Positions 1 through 6,879 of a stretch of 13,513 bases of DNA are shown here, piece by piece. Source of the DNA: Ignavibacteria bacterium UBA7675 (GTDB lineage: Bacteria > Bacteroidota > Ignavibacteria > Kapaibacteriales > UB7675); assembly GCA_002483085.1 (NCBI GenBank), contig DLHF01000054.1, positions 39,030 through 52,542 on the forward strand, read 5' to 3'. Positions within the stretch are counted from its first letter, which is position 1. The number at the start of each line of letters is the position of its first letter. The notes beneath the pieces were generated by a model, which worked only from the letters and a program-made list of their open reading frames with translations, made no database searches and had not been told where the DNA came from. Both the position numbers and the translations under genes were made by a program.

Positions 1-53
1 CAGCGCGGTGCAGAGACCAAGCACATGAGCAAAGACCGAAGCGCCACAGCTAC
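1..53 (+). repeat. Interspersed intergenic repeat, copy R1 (truncated by window edge)
   Basis: The window opens inside this element, so its left end is missing. Its first 48 bases match copy R2 (1477-1524) at 46 of 48 positions, the differences being at offsets 26 and 31. It carries the family core CAGCGCGGTGCAGAGACC and ends in CACAGCTAC, an end also seen in R5 and nearly in R3 (TACAGCTAC). It lies downstream of the 3' end of the minus-strand gene at 267-1160. No credible reading frame accounts for it. Possible roles include a transcribed structured element or a MITE-like mobile repeat; terminal inverted repeats are not visible. Confidence 0.85.
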
Positions 54-81
54 ACAGAATTGTTTTTACAGAATTGTTTTT
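54..81 (+). repeat. Tandem duplication of a 14-bp unit (ACAGAATTGTTTTT x2)
   Basis: Two head-to-tail perfect copies of ACAGAATTGTTTTT directly follow the end of repeat R1, and the T run continues to 83. The region is T-rich, but I find no hairpin before the T run, so it is not a convincing terminator. It may be a local replication-slippage duplication at the edge of the repeat. Confidence 0.7.
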
Positions 82-195
82 TTGGCTGTCCATAACCTTT
101 GGCGTGCTCGTGTGTTCTCACTGGCCGTTAATTTTTTCTCTTCACGTCGTGCTTCTCACTCCAACGCAATCATACACGGCTGCGCTTTATGTAGT

Positions 196-249
196 GGAAT
201 AACTGTGTATTCCCAGCAACCGGAGGCTGTACGATGGCTTCCGGTTGCT
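196..249 (-). terminator. Two adjacent stem-loops just after the 3' end of the 267-1160 gene
   Basis: The larger stem pairs 215-227 with 237-249: 13 pairs including one G-T wobble, around a 9-nt loop. A second perfect 6-bp stem, GGAATA/TATTCC, pairs 196-201 with 208-213. The larger hairpin starts 17 nt beyond the minus-strand stop codon, a normal place for a 3'-end structure. Neither hairpin is followed by a T tract on either strand. This is therefore not a canonical intrinsic terminator; it may stabilise the transcript end or act with a termination factor. Confidence 0.4.
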
Positions 250-266
250 AACCTCGGATGATGTAT

Positions 267-1160
267 TCAGTCCCTTATTCTCGGCGTCCACACTACATTA
301 ACAACCGGCGCAATGGCGGGAACTGGAAAAAATGCCAAACCGACATCCGCAGCTATATCGGTGTTCCACAGCCGCACGCCAATAATTGCCGCCGTGCGTT
401 CAGGATGGATAAGATCGCTGCACCAAAGCTCGCCAATAAGCCGCAAATCCAACCGGCGGAACACCACGGGTGTATCGAAGCCCACTGCCGCACCCACGCT
501 CCCAGTGGCATAGTGCATGGCTACGCTGCCGTAGTTTCCTGCGCTTATGGTCATATCGTCGTCGCCAGATACTTTGGCAAATACAAGACATGTCACCGCC
601 AGTTTATCGGTGCTCCACGTACCCACGCCGTAGAGGTGCACCATGTCGTTCGGCGCGTTCAGCCAAGCGATGTTGCCACCGCAGGCAAGGGAAAAAGCAC
701 CGCCATTCTCTCTACTTTCGTAGACAGTGGCCTTGAAGTTGAGCAGCGATACCTGTTCGCTATCCGCAAGGCCGGGCAAAAGCGTCCTGCCGCCGCTCAG
801 CGACAGCACGCCAAGCCCTACGCCGCCGGAGGGCATAAGCACTTCGTACAGACCGAGATAAGCATCAGTGCCAATGGGCCGGGCGGTGGGCATAAACAAT
901 AAACGGTGGCTGTGCGGATATACTTCGTCCATCGGAATGATTTCCGCAATCTGCGGTGCAAAAATTGTCGCTATGCCAATAGCTGTGCGCAGCTTCAGCG
1001 TGTAGGAATCATCGGAAATATCATAGACAGTGCCTATGAGGATGTCTCCCGAGAGCAAGCGTACATGATAGCGCCGGTCGGAATCGGGCTCAATATCGGC
1101 AAGCGAAGCAGCGGGCAATGCGAGGGGAATCAGCAAAGTAAGCACGATAAGACACCACAT
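267..1160 (-). CDS. Secreted hypothetical protein with Sm/SH3-like beta N-terminal part
   Basis: This is a 297-residue protein I cannot assign to a named family. The start at 1160 is chosen because AAAGGAGGA lies directly before it and because it gives a clean signal peptide: MWCLIVLTLL onward is hydrophobic to about residue 20, with likely cleavage after ASLA (residue 21). A start at 1295 would add 45 residues and bury this signal. Residues 31-75 (YHVRLLSGDILIGTV then DSYTLKL then ATIFAPQIAEI) have the alternating small-barrel pattern of Sm/SH3-like domains that bear on a membrane or ligand. The remainder is rich in Gly, aromatic and alternating hydrophobic residues, consistent with a periplasmic or outer-membrane beta-structured protein. 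It is the last gene of the minus-strand run, 455 nt from the previous one, so it probably has its own promoter. The coding call is firm; the function is unknown. Confidence 0.8.
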   Translation of the reverse strand: MWCLIVLTLLIPLALPAASLADIEPDSDRRYHVRLLSGDILIGTVYDISDDSYTLKLRTAIGIATIFAPQIAEIIPMDEVYPHSHRLLFMPTARPIGTDAYLGLYEVLMPSGGVGLGVLSLSGGRTLLPGLADSEQVSLLNFKATVYESRENGGAFSLACGGNIAWLNAPNDMVHLYGVGTWSTDKLAVTCLVFAKVSGDDDMTISAGNYGSVAMHYATGSVGAAVGFDTPVVFRRLDLRLIGELWCSDLIHPERTAAIIGVRLWNTDIAADVGLAFFPVPAIAPVVNVVWTPRIRD

Positions 1161-1163
1161 TGA

Positions 1164-1172
1164 TCCTCCTTT
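1164..1172 (-). promoter_or_regulatory. Strong Shine-Dalgarno site AAAGGAGGA that decides the start at 1160
   Basis: Read on the minus strand, AAAGGAGGA lies 3 nt before the ATG at 1160. It is the strongest ribosome binding site in the window, where several neighbours have none. It fixes the start of the secreted protein internally to the longer open frame and implies high or independent translation. Confidence 0.8.
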
Positions 1173-1460
1173 GGAAGAGGTGCGAAGAATGGGAATTAGG
1201 GTGTCGCAAGAGCCATGTAGTGCGAAAAAAAATACTGAAAGAATTGTGGTATTGCACAATGAAAAGTGTTGTGGCACGGGCGTCTTTGGGCGCACGCTGG
1301 GTCGCTGTCACCGGTCGCACGAGCCGCTTGTCCGCTGCCCAAGTGCTTGCCGCCAAAGTAGCGATACCGGACTGCGCGATACAGAGCAGTAGCTGTGAAT
1401 ATCCACCAACTATGAGGATCGGTGTCGTGGTCTACGACTACTGCGACTGGGGCTGGCCAG

Positions 1461-1526
1461 CCACGCGGCAGATGTGCAGCGCGGTGCAGAGACCAAGCAC
1501 ACGAGCGAAGACCGAAGCGCCACAAG
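1461..1526 (+). repeat. Interspersed intergenic repeat, copy R2
   Basis: This is the best-preserved copy. The core CAGCGCGGTGCAGAGACC starts at 1477, with GAGCGAAGACCGAAGCGCC following. The upstream part (CACGCGGCAGATGTG, 1462-1476) corresponds to CGAGGCGGATGTG in R5, so the element extends left of the core. The motif GTGCAG occurs twice, separated by CGCG. It lies between two minus-strand genes and is oriented opposite to them. It is followed within 50 nt by a plus-strand intrinsic terminator, so this copy may be transcribed. Confidence 0.9.
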
Positions 1527-1575
1527 CGACTATCGCTGCTCTATGCACCGCACGCTATTACCCAATGCCAATGTG

Positions 1576-1605
1576 CTGCTTCACTAACGGAGCAGAGTTT
1601 TTTTT
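1576..1605 (+). terminator. Rho-independent terminator on the + strand without an upstream gene
   Basis: CTGCTTC (1576-1582) pairs with GGAGCAG (1589-1595), giving 7 pairs including one G-U, around the loop ACTAAC. After two bases it is followed by eight T (1598-1605). This is a canonical intrinsic terminator only when read left to right. Both flanking genes are on the minus strand, so it either ends an unidentified transcript running through repeat R2 or blocks antisense transcription into the gene at 1616-2242. Confidence 0.75.
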
Positions 1606-1615
1606 ATTATGGGCA

Positions 1616-2242
1616 TTATGCAAGCGAGCGCAGATACTCCCATCCCCCGCCGTGCAAGTCCTCCCAGGAAAAGCCATCCTTGTCGTTGGCAGGCATAAGG
1701 TACACCGCATCACCGAGGCAATGCTCGAAGTTCAGAAAGCGGATAGCTTTGATAAGCATCAGGAACGTTTCGCGGCGAAACAGTTCGTCTTCGGCAATCG
1801 ACTCGATAGTGCTGTGGAGAGTGTCGACGGCATCGCTGTCTGTAAACAGGAAAAACATTGTCACCACCACGAACGACTTATCGCTGCTCATGCGGTAGAG
1901 TTCGTCCACAGCATCGCCTGTTTCATCGGCTTCTGTTGCAGCACCGCCTTCGATATCGCTGCGCCAGGTGTCGAACTCCGCACGTGCATCGGGGCTATCG
2001 GGAATGTAGTCCCAGTAGCCATATTCAAAAAAGGGAGCGTTTTCCAACAGCAGCGTTACAATGCTTTTGTACAGCGCTATTTTTTGCTCGGGTGCTGTTG
2101 TAGCGGGGCTCTGTGCCACTTTTGCGTGCAAAGCAGCACGCAGTGGGTCGTCGCGATGGGTATCAACAACAACTTGCATTCCGAAAAACAGCGCTTCGTC
2201 GTCGCTGCCAAACAACTGCGAAAAGAAACCTCGTCTGTTCAT
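1616..2242 (-). CDS. DUF1517-like hypothetical protein, third gene of the ATP-grasp unit
   Basis: This is a 208-residue protein. The start at 2242 follows the stop of the preceding gene by 13 nt. An upstream in-frame ATG at 2299 would overlap that gene and add a low-quality segment. No Shine-Dalgarno is visible, so translational coupling is likely. The N-terminus MNRRGFFSQLFG is basic, but no membrane segment follows, so the protein is probably cytoplasmic or membrane-peripheral. The C-terminal half (about 118-207) has FVVVTMFFL, an acidic helical stretch, then a hydrophobic strand with DAVYLMP, followed by FSWEDL and YLRSL. That order resembles the DUF1517 pattern (VVT strand, EVLWTP, S-x-x-EL, YP-x-L). 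This is a judgement from memory of the family, not an alignment. Residues 95-115 are an acidic, Ala-rich linker. The biochemical role is unknown; the link to the ligase rests on operon position. Confidence 0.75.
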   Translation of the reverse strand: MNRRGFFSQLFGSDDEALFFGMQVVVDTHRDDPLRAALHAKVAQSPATTAPEQKIALYKSIVTLLLENAPFFEYGYWDYIPDSPDARAEFDTWRSDIEGGAATEADETGDAVDELYRMSSDKSFVVVTMFFLFTDSDAVDTLHSTIESIAEDELFRRETFLMLIKAIRFLNFEHCLGDAVYLMPANDKDGFSWEDLHGGGWEYLRSLA

Positions 2243-2255
2243 TGTTCTTGTATAA

Positions 2256-3650
2256 TTACGATGAAAAACCTCTGCCACCTGAGCGGCCAAAAGAACCACT
2301 CCTGCTACTGCCGAACGATCCTGTGCGCCCTACTCTTGTTGTGCCATCGCTGCCCACAGCAGTCGACACCCGGCCAAACCCTGTGGGGCGCTGTTTACCA
2401 ATACCAGTAGCCATAGCGCCAACCGACCGCGAAGTAAACACTGTAGGGCGGCGGGCAGCGGTGTACGACGGGCGGCGCACAGAAGAAGGCGGCGCATAGG
2501 AGGACGGCACAGAGCGCACGGGTCGGTACATCCCTCCGTAGTAGAAAAAGAATGCGTGGCCGTGCGGCTGCCCGCCGTAGTAATACGGTGTTGCAGCAGA
2601 GGCCGCCGTCCGTGTGGCGGTTGTGTTTATTGCTGCGGAACCTCCGCTTGTAAAGCTGGAAAGCGGCAGCATCGAAACATCGATACCGGCATCGTTGTAG
2701 GCAACAAAATCCTCGTTGAGATCGTCGGACTCGTGAACTTCGTGGCTGGGCGAAGCAACGTACAGCACATGGCTTATGCCCATGTTCTTCAGGTTCTGCA
2801 CTGTCGGCATTTTCGCTACGTAGCGATTGTCGAAAGTTGTCGCATCGCCCTGCTCCAGTGCAGCAATCCGTTCATCGTCGAGCACTACTACTACCGGCGC
2901 TTTTGCAGCAGGCCGTTTACTGCGATTCTCTTGTACTTCGGCTCCGTAGTACAGCAGGGCGCCCAGTGTCTCGTGCGATTTCACCCGGCCTAAAGGATGA
3001 GGCCAGTTGTCGAAATTGATCAGCGGCTCGGCTACATCCGACATCGCGGCAGCGAACGCCACCGACTGCGGCCCCGGCACATCTACCACGATCATGGTGG
3101 ATTCTGGGTTGTTCGATTTTTTTAGGAGGTCGCGCATACCCAGCCCACAGGAATAAGCATTCTGCATGGCCGGGCTGAACACGGGCTGCATTGCGCTGCA
3201 CAATGTGCTTTCGCCCAGCGACTGTACAAGCGTGGGAACAACATACGGCAACAGAGTTTCGCTAGCTGGTTTGTACGCCGCGAGCAATGCCGCTGGCTGA
3301 AGCAAATCCTTCCAGTTCTGCCCGCCCTTGCTATCGTTCGGCGCTGTGTCCATCAGTGCAAGCGCCGAACTACTGCCTACATTCCAGCCCGATGTGCGCT
3401 GAAGCTCAAGGGCATCGTGGTCGGCAATACCTCCATACGACTCTTCATCCTCGTATTCGTATTCATCGTTGTCTTGGTTCAGCATCACAAACACCACAGT
3501 GGCACCAATCGTCGAGCCCACGAGAATTTTTTTCGTCATCTCCCGGCGCGACAAATTGTTTTGCCACCACGACGCATATTGTTCTTCAGGTGGTTTCGGT
3601 GTGGAAGCCTTTGCGGTCTCCGTGGTTGTACTACGCTTCTTTTTTGCCAT
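2256..3650 (-). CDS. Membrane-anchored protein with Tat-like N-terminus and Ser/Gly/Arg-rich tail
   Basis: This is a 464-residue protein. The start at 3650 is supported by AGGAG 8 nt upstream (3659-3663), placed inside the end of the ligase gene; the two genes overlap by 20 nt. Order of parts: a basic, Lys/Thr/Pro-rich N-terminus (1-33); SRREMTK (34-40), close to the Tat consensus SRRxFLK; a hydrophobic segment (41-58); an acidic stretch with NDEYEYEDEE (61-70). A globular part follows at about 110-330, with a strand TMIVVDVPGPQSVAFAAA (185-202), DNWPHPLG, a strand APVVVVLDDERI (251-262) and HVLYVASPSHEVHE. A low-complexity tail (335-464) is rich in Tyr/Gly, then Pro/Arg/Ser, then Gly/Ser/Arg. 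The tail is reminiscent of the end of YgiB/YjfM (DUF1190) proteins, whose genes sit beside GspS-like ligases in enterobacteria. It probably faces the periplasm and may be the partner or substrate of the ligase. Catalytic function is unknown. Confidence 0.8.
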   Translation of the reverse strand: MAKKKRSTTTETAKASTPKPPEEQYASWWQNNLSRREMTKKILVGSTIGATVVFVMLNQDNDEYEYEDEESYGGIADHDALELQRTSGWNVGSSSALALMDTAPNDSKGGQNWKDLLQPAALLAAYKPASETLLPYVVPTLVQSLGESTLCSAMQPVFSPAMQNAYSCGLGMRDLLKKSNNPESTMIVVDVPGPQSVAFAAAMSDVAEPLINFDNWPHPLGRVKSHETLGALLYYGAEVQENRSKRPAAKAPVVVVLDDERIAALEQGDATTFDNRYVAKMPTVQNLKNMGISHVLYVASPSHEVHESDDLNEDFVAYNDAGIDVSMLPLSSFTSGGSAAINTTATRTAASAATPYYYGGQPHGHAFFFYYGGMYRPVRSVPSSYAPPSSVRRPSYTAARRPTVFTSRSVGAMATGIGKQRPTGFGRVSTAVGSDGTTRVGRTGSFGSSRSGSFGRSGGRGFSS

Positions 3651-4893
3651 TATGCGTACTCCTGCAAATAAAAGTAGGCGCCGACAGCGCCGTGTAATCT
3701 GTGGATTGAGGCGAAAGGCGTGTAAAAATACCAGCGGTAACACCTCCGACAATATACACACCATAGTTGGGTAAAAAGCCTTCAACGGGCTTTGCACGGA
3801 AAAAACGCTGAGCTACCCATCGGCGCGGTATTGCCTGGCGCAGCGATTCCTGCCACACTGTATCGTCGACAAAAGGCCCGACAATCACATCATCGCCTTC
3901 GCAGCCATAATCGGGTTTGAGCACCCACTGCTCGCGTTCAAGCGCTGTAGCCTCGCATTCCGCCAGCCTGCGCGTTTCGGGAATATGGCGGAGAATTACT
4001 TCCTGCGAGGCCGAAGAAAAGGACTCGATGTAGTCGTGGCAAAACGCCAGTGCCAGTTTGCTCTGTGTCACCACAGCACCAAACGGGTTTACTACTACCA
4101 CGTGCCCCCTGCTTTCGGCATTGAGCAGCAGCCGAAGCTCGTCGGCCAGGGGGTCGGGATCGGGATAAGGCTCTGCATCGAACCAATATTGCTCGCGTTC
4201 GCCCCACCAGTCGGTTTTGTAATGCCGAAGGATGATATCAATGCGCTGCCCGAACATCCCTACGCCGCCTTCGGCATGGCGCACATTAAGCGGAGAGCCG
4301 CATATAACTTTGCATCCTCGCCGCTCAAACCAGCGCGTGTACAGCGCAACCATCGATAAATCTTCGGGCATGTCGGTAGGATAAATCACACCAACAACAG
4401 GCGCTTCACGGGGCTGCGCAGCGCGTGCGCGATACATCGCCATCACCATGCCTGTGAACAGCTCCTCAAATCGCTTGTTCGGGTTGTCCACACCGGGAGA
4501 AAAAGGATGGAGAAGTTCATTCAGCAGAACGGTTTCGGCTTCGCCACTCGGGGTGTCGGAATTCATTTCGCATGTCGCCACCGAGCCATCTTCGAGCTCG
4601 AACATATCCAGCCGAGCAATACCGTGCCAGTTCCCGCCCGATGCCAGCCACATGTACTTCTGCCAGAGTGTAAGCCCAAAATAGTCGTCGAGAAGCTGTG
4701 GGTTTTCTATCACCAGTGCGCTGAGCTCCTGAAACACTGCGGCTATAGCTTCGGCAGCAGCAGTAAGCCTGTCGTAGAGCTCGGCGTCGAGCACAACGGG
4801 CGCAATGCGAAAGCGCTCCCGGCCTTCGATCCAAGGGTCGCTAATGATGCAGGTATCGAGCAGACGCTCTGCGAAGTTGGAATATGAAAGCAT
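3631..4893 (-). CDS. Glutathionylspermidine-synthase-like ATP-grasp ligase
   Basis: This is a 420-residue protein, about the length of a stand-alone GspS-type synthetase domain such as YgiC or YjfC, without the amidase half of E. coli Gss. The metal/nucleotide motifs are in order: R94-L-D96, then E109-M-N111-SDTPSGEAE, matching the R-x-D and E-x-N-x-D-T-P signatures. WVLKPDYGCEGDDVIVG (323-339) supplies the ATP-binding Lys326 and the glycine loop with Glu332. WVAQRFF (359-365) and GIFTRLS (388-394) are the late ATP-grasp strands. The family forms an amide bond between a carboxylate and an amine with ATP; here the substrate is unknown. No signal or membrane segment is seen, so it is cytoplasmic. 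The start at 4893 gives a normal N-terminus; the longer frame to 5229 runs through repeat R3 and the end of the GT39 gene and is rejected. It heads the three-gene unit, and no ribosome site is evident. Confidence 0.88.
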   Translation of the reverse strand: MLSYSNFAERLLDTCIISDPWIEGRERFRIAPVVLDAELYDRLTAAAEAIAAVFQELSALVIENPQLLDDYFGLTLWQKYMWLASGGNWHGIARLDMFELEDGSVATCEMNSDTPSGEAETVLLNELLHPFSPGVDNPNKRFEELFTGMVMAMYRARAAQPREAPVVGVIYPTDMPEDLSMVALYTRWFERRGCKVICGSPLNVRHAEGGVGMFGQRIDIILRHYKTDWWGEREQYWFDAEPYPDPDPLADELRLLLNAESRGHVVVVNPFGAVVTQSKLALAFCHDYIESFSSASQEVILRHIPETRRLAECEATALEREQWVLKPDYGCEGDDVIVGPFVDDTVWQESLRQAIPRRWVAQRFFRAKPVEGFLPNYGVYIVGGVTAGIFTRLSPQSTDYTALSAPTFICRSTHNGKKEA

Positions 4894-5090
4894 GACAATA
4901 CGATAAAGGGCTTGGCACAACGAGCATAAAGCACATGTCGTGCACCGTGCGATATACACGAAAAAAACGTTCTCTTGTACGCAGCGGCACTTGTTTTGAT
5001 TCAGAAATCGCAGCCGTGTGTTCTTGCGATAAAGGCCAACGTCTTCGCATTTGTTACCGTAGGAACGGTGCAAGGACGAGCTTACGATAA

Positions 5091-5139
5091 CTGTAGCACG
5101 GTGTAGAGACCAAAGACAGAAGCGCCATTCTACAGCTAC
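5091..5139 (+). repeat. Interspersed intergenic repeat, copy R3 (shortened)
   Basis: The sequence CTGTAGCACGGTGTAGAGACC, followed by AAAGACAGAAGCGCC and ending TACAGCTAC, aligns with R1/R2. It has an internal gap of about 11 bases where the others carry GCACACGAGCG. CTGTAG (5091-5096) and CTACAG (5130-5135) are inverted to each other, so this copy could fold. Its last bases (5136-5138, CTA) provide the TAG stop of the GT39 gene on the minus strand. Confidence 0.7.
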
Positions 5140-6833
5140 AAAGGCGCTGTATTCACCGAAGCGGGATCGAGGCGATAGAGCCAAATCGAGTGCCCGATCA
5201 GCTCTACGGGCGTATAGCGCTGGAGCCATTCGTAGCCGTCAATTCCCTTTACTTTGACAATACTGGCTGCTACCCATCTGTACTGCGGAGCTTCGGCGCT
5301 ATCGAGCTGCTGAAATATGGGCAAGTTGTGCCGTGCGAGATCGGCAGTACCAAAGTAGGCAAGCGACACACTATCTATATTTTTTTCGCGCAATCTGTGT
5401 TCGAGCCGCAACAGGTCTTGCCCCCAGTCCAAATCGCTATCTATGAGAATTTCCTCCGGATGGCTGCCGCCTATTTCGTTGAAATATGCCAAGTAGTCCG
5501 GATGAATAAGCGATGTAGAGACAACAAACCAGCCGAGCAGAAGTGTTGCCGTAGCAATGCCAACAGCGCGTGGATGCATTGTAAAGAGCCAGCACAGCGC
5601 ATAGCCCGCAAGCATGGAAAGGAATGTGTAGATCGGCAAAACATGCCGCACACCGAGGTTAATCTTACTCGGCAGGCACGTAAGCAGCAAAGCGAGCGCA
5701 CCGTACAGCGGCAGGACATACTGCCACTGCCTATTGCGACGGGCAGCTACAACCACAGCAATTCCGCCTACGAGAGAAAGGAGAAGAAATGCCAATGGTG
5801 TTTTTACTGCCAGTACGACCGGAAAAAACCGGATATCGCCTCGGTTGTGCAGTTTGGTGCCGAGCAGATACATGCCAAATCCTTTTGAGTTCAGCCAGAA
5901 CGCTCTCATAATGCCATCGCCCAGCTCGGGCATGGGCACAGGTGTCTGGACAGCACTTACGAGCAGATTGGCCGTACCGCTTCCTGCGCCAAAGCGCCCC
6001 TCTACCGCTTGGCGAAAATCATTGAGGTGATCGCCTGTAAGCAGCGGCCCAAACGAGAAATGGTACACTGCCCACACCGATAAAAAAGCGGTAGCCAGCA
6101 CAATGCCCACCTGCCCCGCCATGCGTCGGTACGGAAGCCTGCGCAACGAAAACCCTCCGCGCTTTTCCACGATGTACTGCACAATAAAGCCAGCAGCAAG
6201 CACAGGCAAAAAGAACACCGACGAAAATTTTACAGTTGCCGCCAGTGCCACAGCAGCACCTAGCCCTACGCTCTGCTTCCAGTGGGGAGCGCGCAGCCAC
6301 AAGTATAGTACAAATGCCAGAAGCAGAAAGCACGCTGTATTAGCCATGTCCGTGGTAGCCAGCCCTGCATGTGCCAGCACCGGCGGCAGCAGAGAGAACA
6401 CAGCGGCAGCACATATCCCGGCGAGGTCGCCGTACAAACGGCGCGTCCATAGCCACACGACAACGACAGCAAGAATGAAATATGGGAGAATACCGAGCCG
6501 AGCCAGAGAAAGATTGCGCTGGTAGCGACCATCAGTGTGCAGTATCTGGTTGCCCTCGTCGATCATATTGGCGGTGCCGCTGTACTTCGCACCAGCGATG
6601 TAGGGCAGCACTGCAGCCGAAGCACGGGCTAAAGGCGGATGCAAAGGCTCGTAGGTGTATGTTCCCCGGTCTACCCACTCCATCCCGCACGCGATATGAG
6701 CGGCTTCGTCTACAGTCTGGGAAAGCTGGGTATAGGTAGAAATAATGCGTGCTGCGCCAATAACACACAGCACTGCAACGAGAAGCGGGTAGAGTCGTCG
6801 GCTCAATAGTCGCGCAGTTGATGATGAGTCCAT
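5136..6833 (-). CDS. GT39-type (PMT/ArnT-like) membrane glycosyltransferase
   Basis: This is a 565-residue polytopic membrane protein. Family members transfer a sugar from a polyprenyl-phosphate carrier to a protein or lipid on the outer face of the cytoplasmic membrane. The first external loop holds the conserved acidic pair in TVDEAAHI (Asp42, Glu43), followed by YEPLHPPLAR (61-70). LATTDMANT (158-166) is the next family motif. The segment HPDYLAYFNEIGG (444-456), followed by DSDLDWGQDLLRL (465-477), is a hallmark of bacterial GT39 proteins. About ten hydrophobic segments are visible between residues 12 and 440; the C-terminal ~120 residues form a soluble domain. It follows the CTP-kinase-like gene after 46 nt on the same strand, so co-transcription is likely. 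The last codon and stop overlap repeat R3. No Shine-Dalgarno is obvious at the ATG. Donor and acceptor cannot be read from the sequence. Confidence 0.9.
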   Translation of the reverse strand: MDSSSTARLLSRRLYPLLVAVLCVIGAARIISTYTQLSQTVDEAAHIACGMEWVDRGTYTYEPLHPPLARASAAVLPYIAGAKYSGTANMIDEGNQILHTDGRYQRNLSLARLGILPYFILAVVVVWLWTRRLYGDLAGICAAAVFSLLPPVLAHAGLATTDMANTACFLLLAFVLYLWLRAPHWKQSVGLGAAVALAATVKFSSVFFLPVLAAGFIVQYIVEKRGGFSLRRLPYRRMAGQVGIVLATAFLSVWAVYHFSFGPLLTGDHLNDFRQAVEGRFGAGSGTANLLVSAVQTPVPMPELGDGIMRAFWLNSKGFGMYLLGTKLHNRGDIRFFPVVLAVKTPLAFLLLSLVGGIAVVVAARRNRQWQYVLPLYGALALLLTCLPSKINLGVRHVLPIYTFLSMLAGYALCWLFTMHPRAVGIATATLLLGWFVVSTSLIHPDYLAYFNEIGGSHPEEILIDSDLDWGQDLLRLEHRLREKNIDSVSLAYFGTADLARHNLPIFQQLDSAEAPQYRWVAASIVKVKGIDGYEWLQRYTPVELIGHSIWLYRLDPASVNTAPL

Positions 6834-6879
6834 AAGAGGTGCCGATGATATGTGAGCAAAAGCGCCTATTCAGTCGGTG

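Larger units (their letters stand above)
1161..1615. other. 455-nt intergenic region with repeat R2, an orphan + strand terminator and a small inverted repeat
   Basis: No credible coding sequence was found; the open frames crossing it are low-complexity shadows. It contains repeat R2 (1461-1526), an intrinsic terminator pointing right (1576-1605), a 12-bp perfect palindrome GGCTGGCCAGCC (1451-1462), a short stem GTCGT/ACGAC (1424-1438), and an inverted repeat ATTGTG-N6-CACAAT at 1243-1260 followed on the minus strand by a run of T at 1226-1233. The last could be an operator or weak terminator in front of the secreted-protein gene. I looked for tmRNA, RNase P RNA, SRP RNA and tRNA signatures and saw none. 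Confidence 0.6.

Noticed and set aside
258..902. 214-codon plus-strand frame antisense to the secreted protein
   Set aside because: The opposite strand has a strong ribosome site, a signal peptide and a plausible fold. This frame is rich in His/Arg/Ala without motif content.
1161..1600. Possible tmRNA, RNase P RNA or SRP RNA ahead of the plus-strand terminator
   Set aside because: The conserved signature sequences of these RNAs were not found on either strand. Only the repeat and small palindromes are visible.
1160..2410. 416-codon plus-strand frame across the intergenic region and the DUF1517-like gene
   Set aside because: It crosses repeat R2 and a strong plus-strand terminator at 1576-1605, and its composition (Cys, His, Ser rich) is that of a shadow frame.
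4894..5229. N-terminal extension of the ATP-grasp ligase frame up to 5229
   Set aside because: The extension translates repeat R3 and the antisense-free gap and overlaps the end of the GT39 gene. The conserved protein begins at the ATG at 4893.
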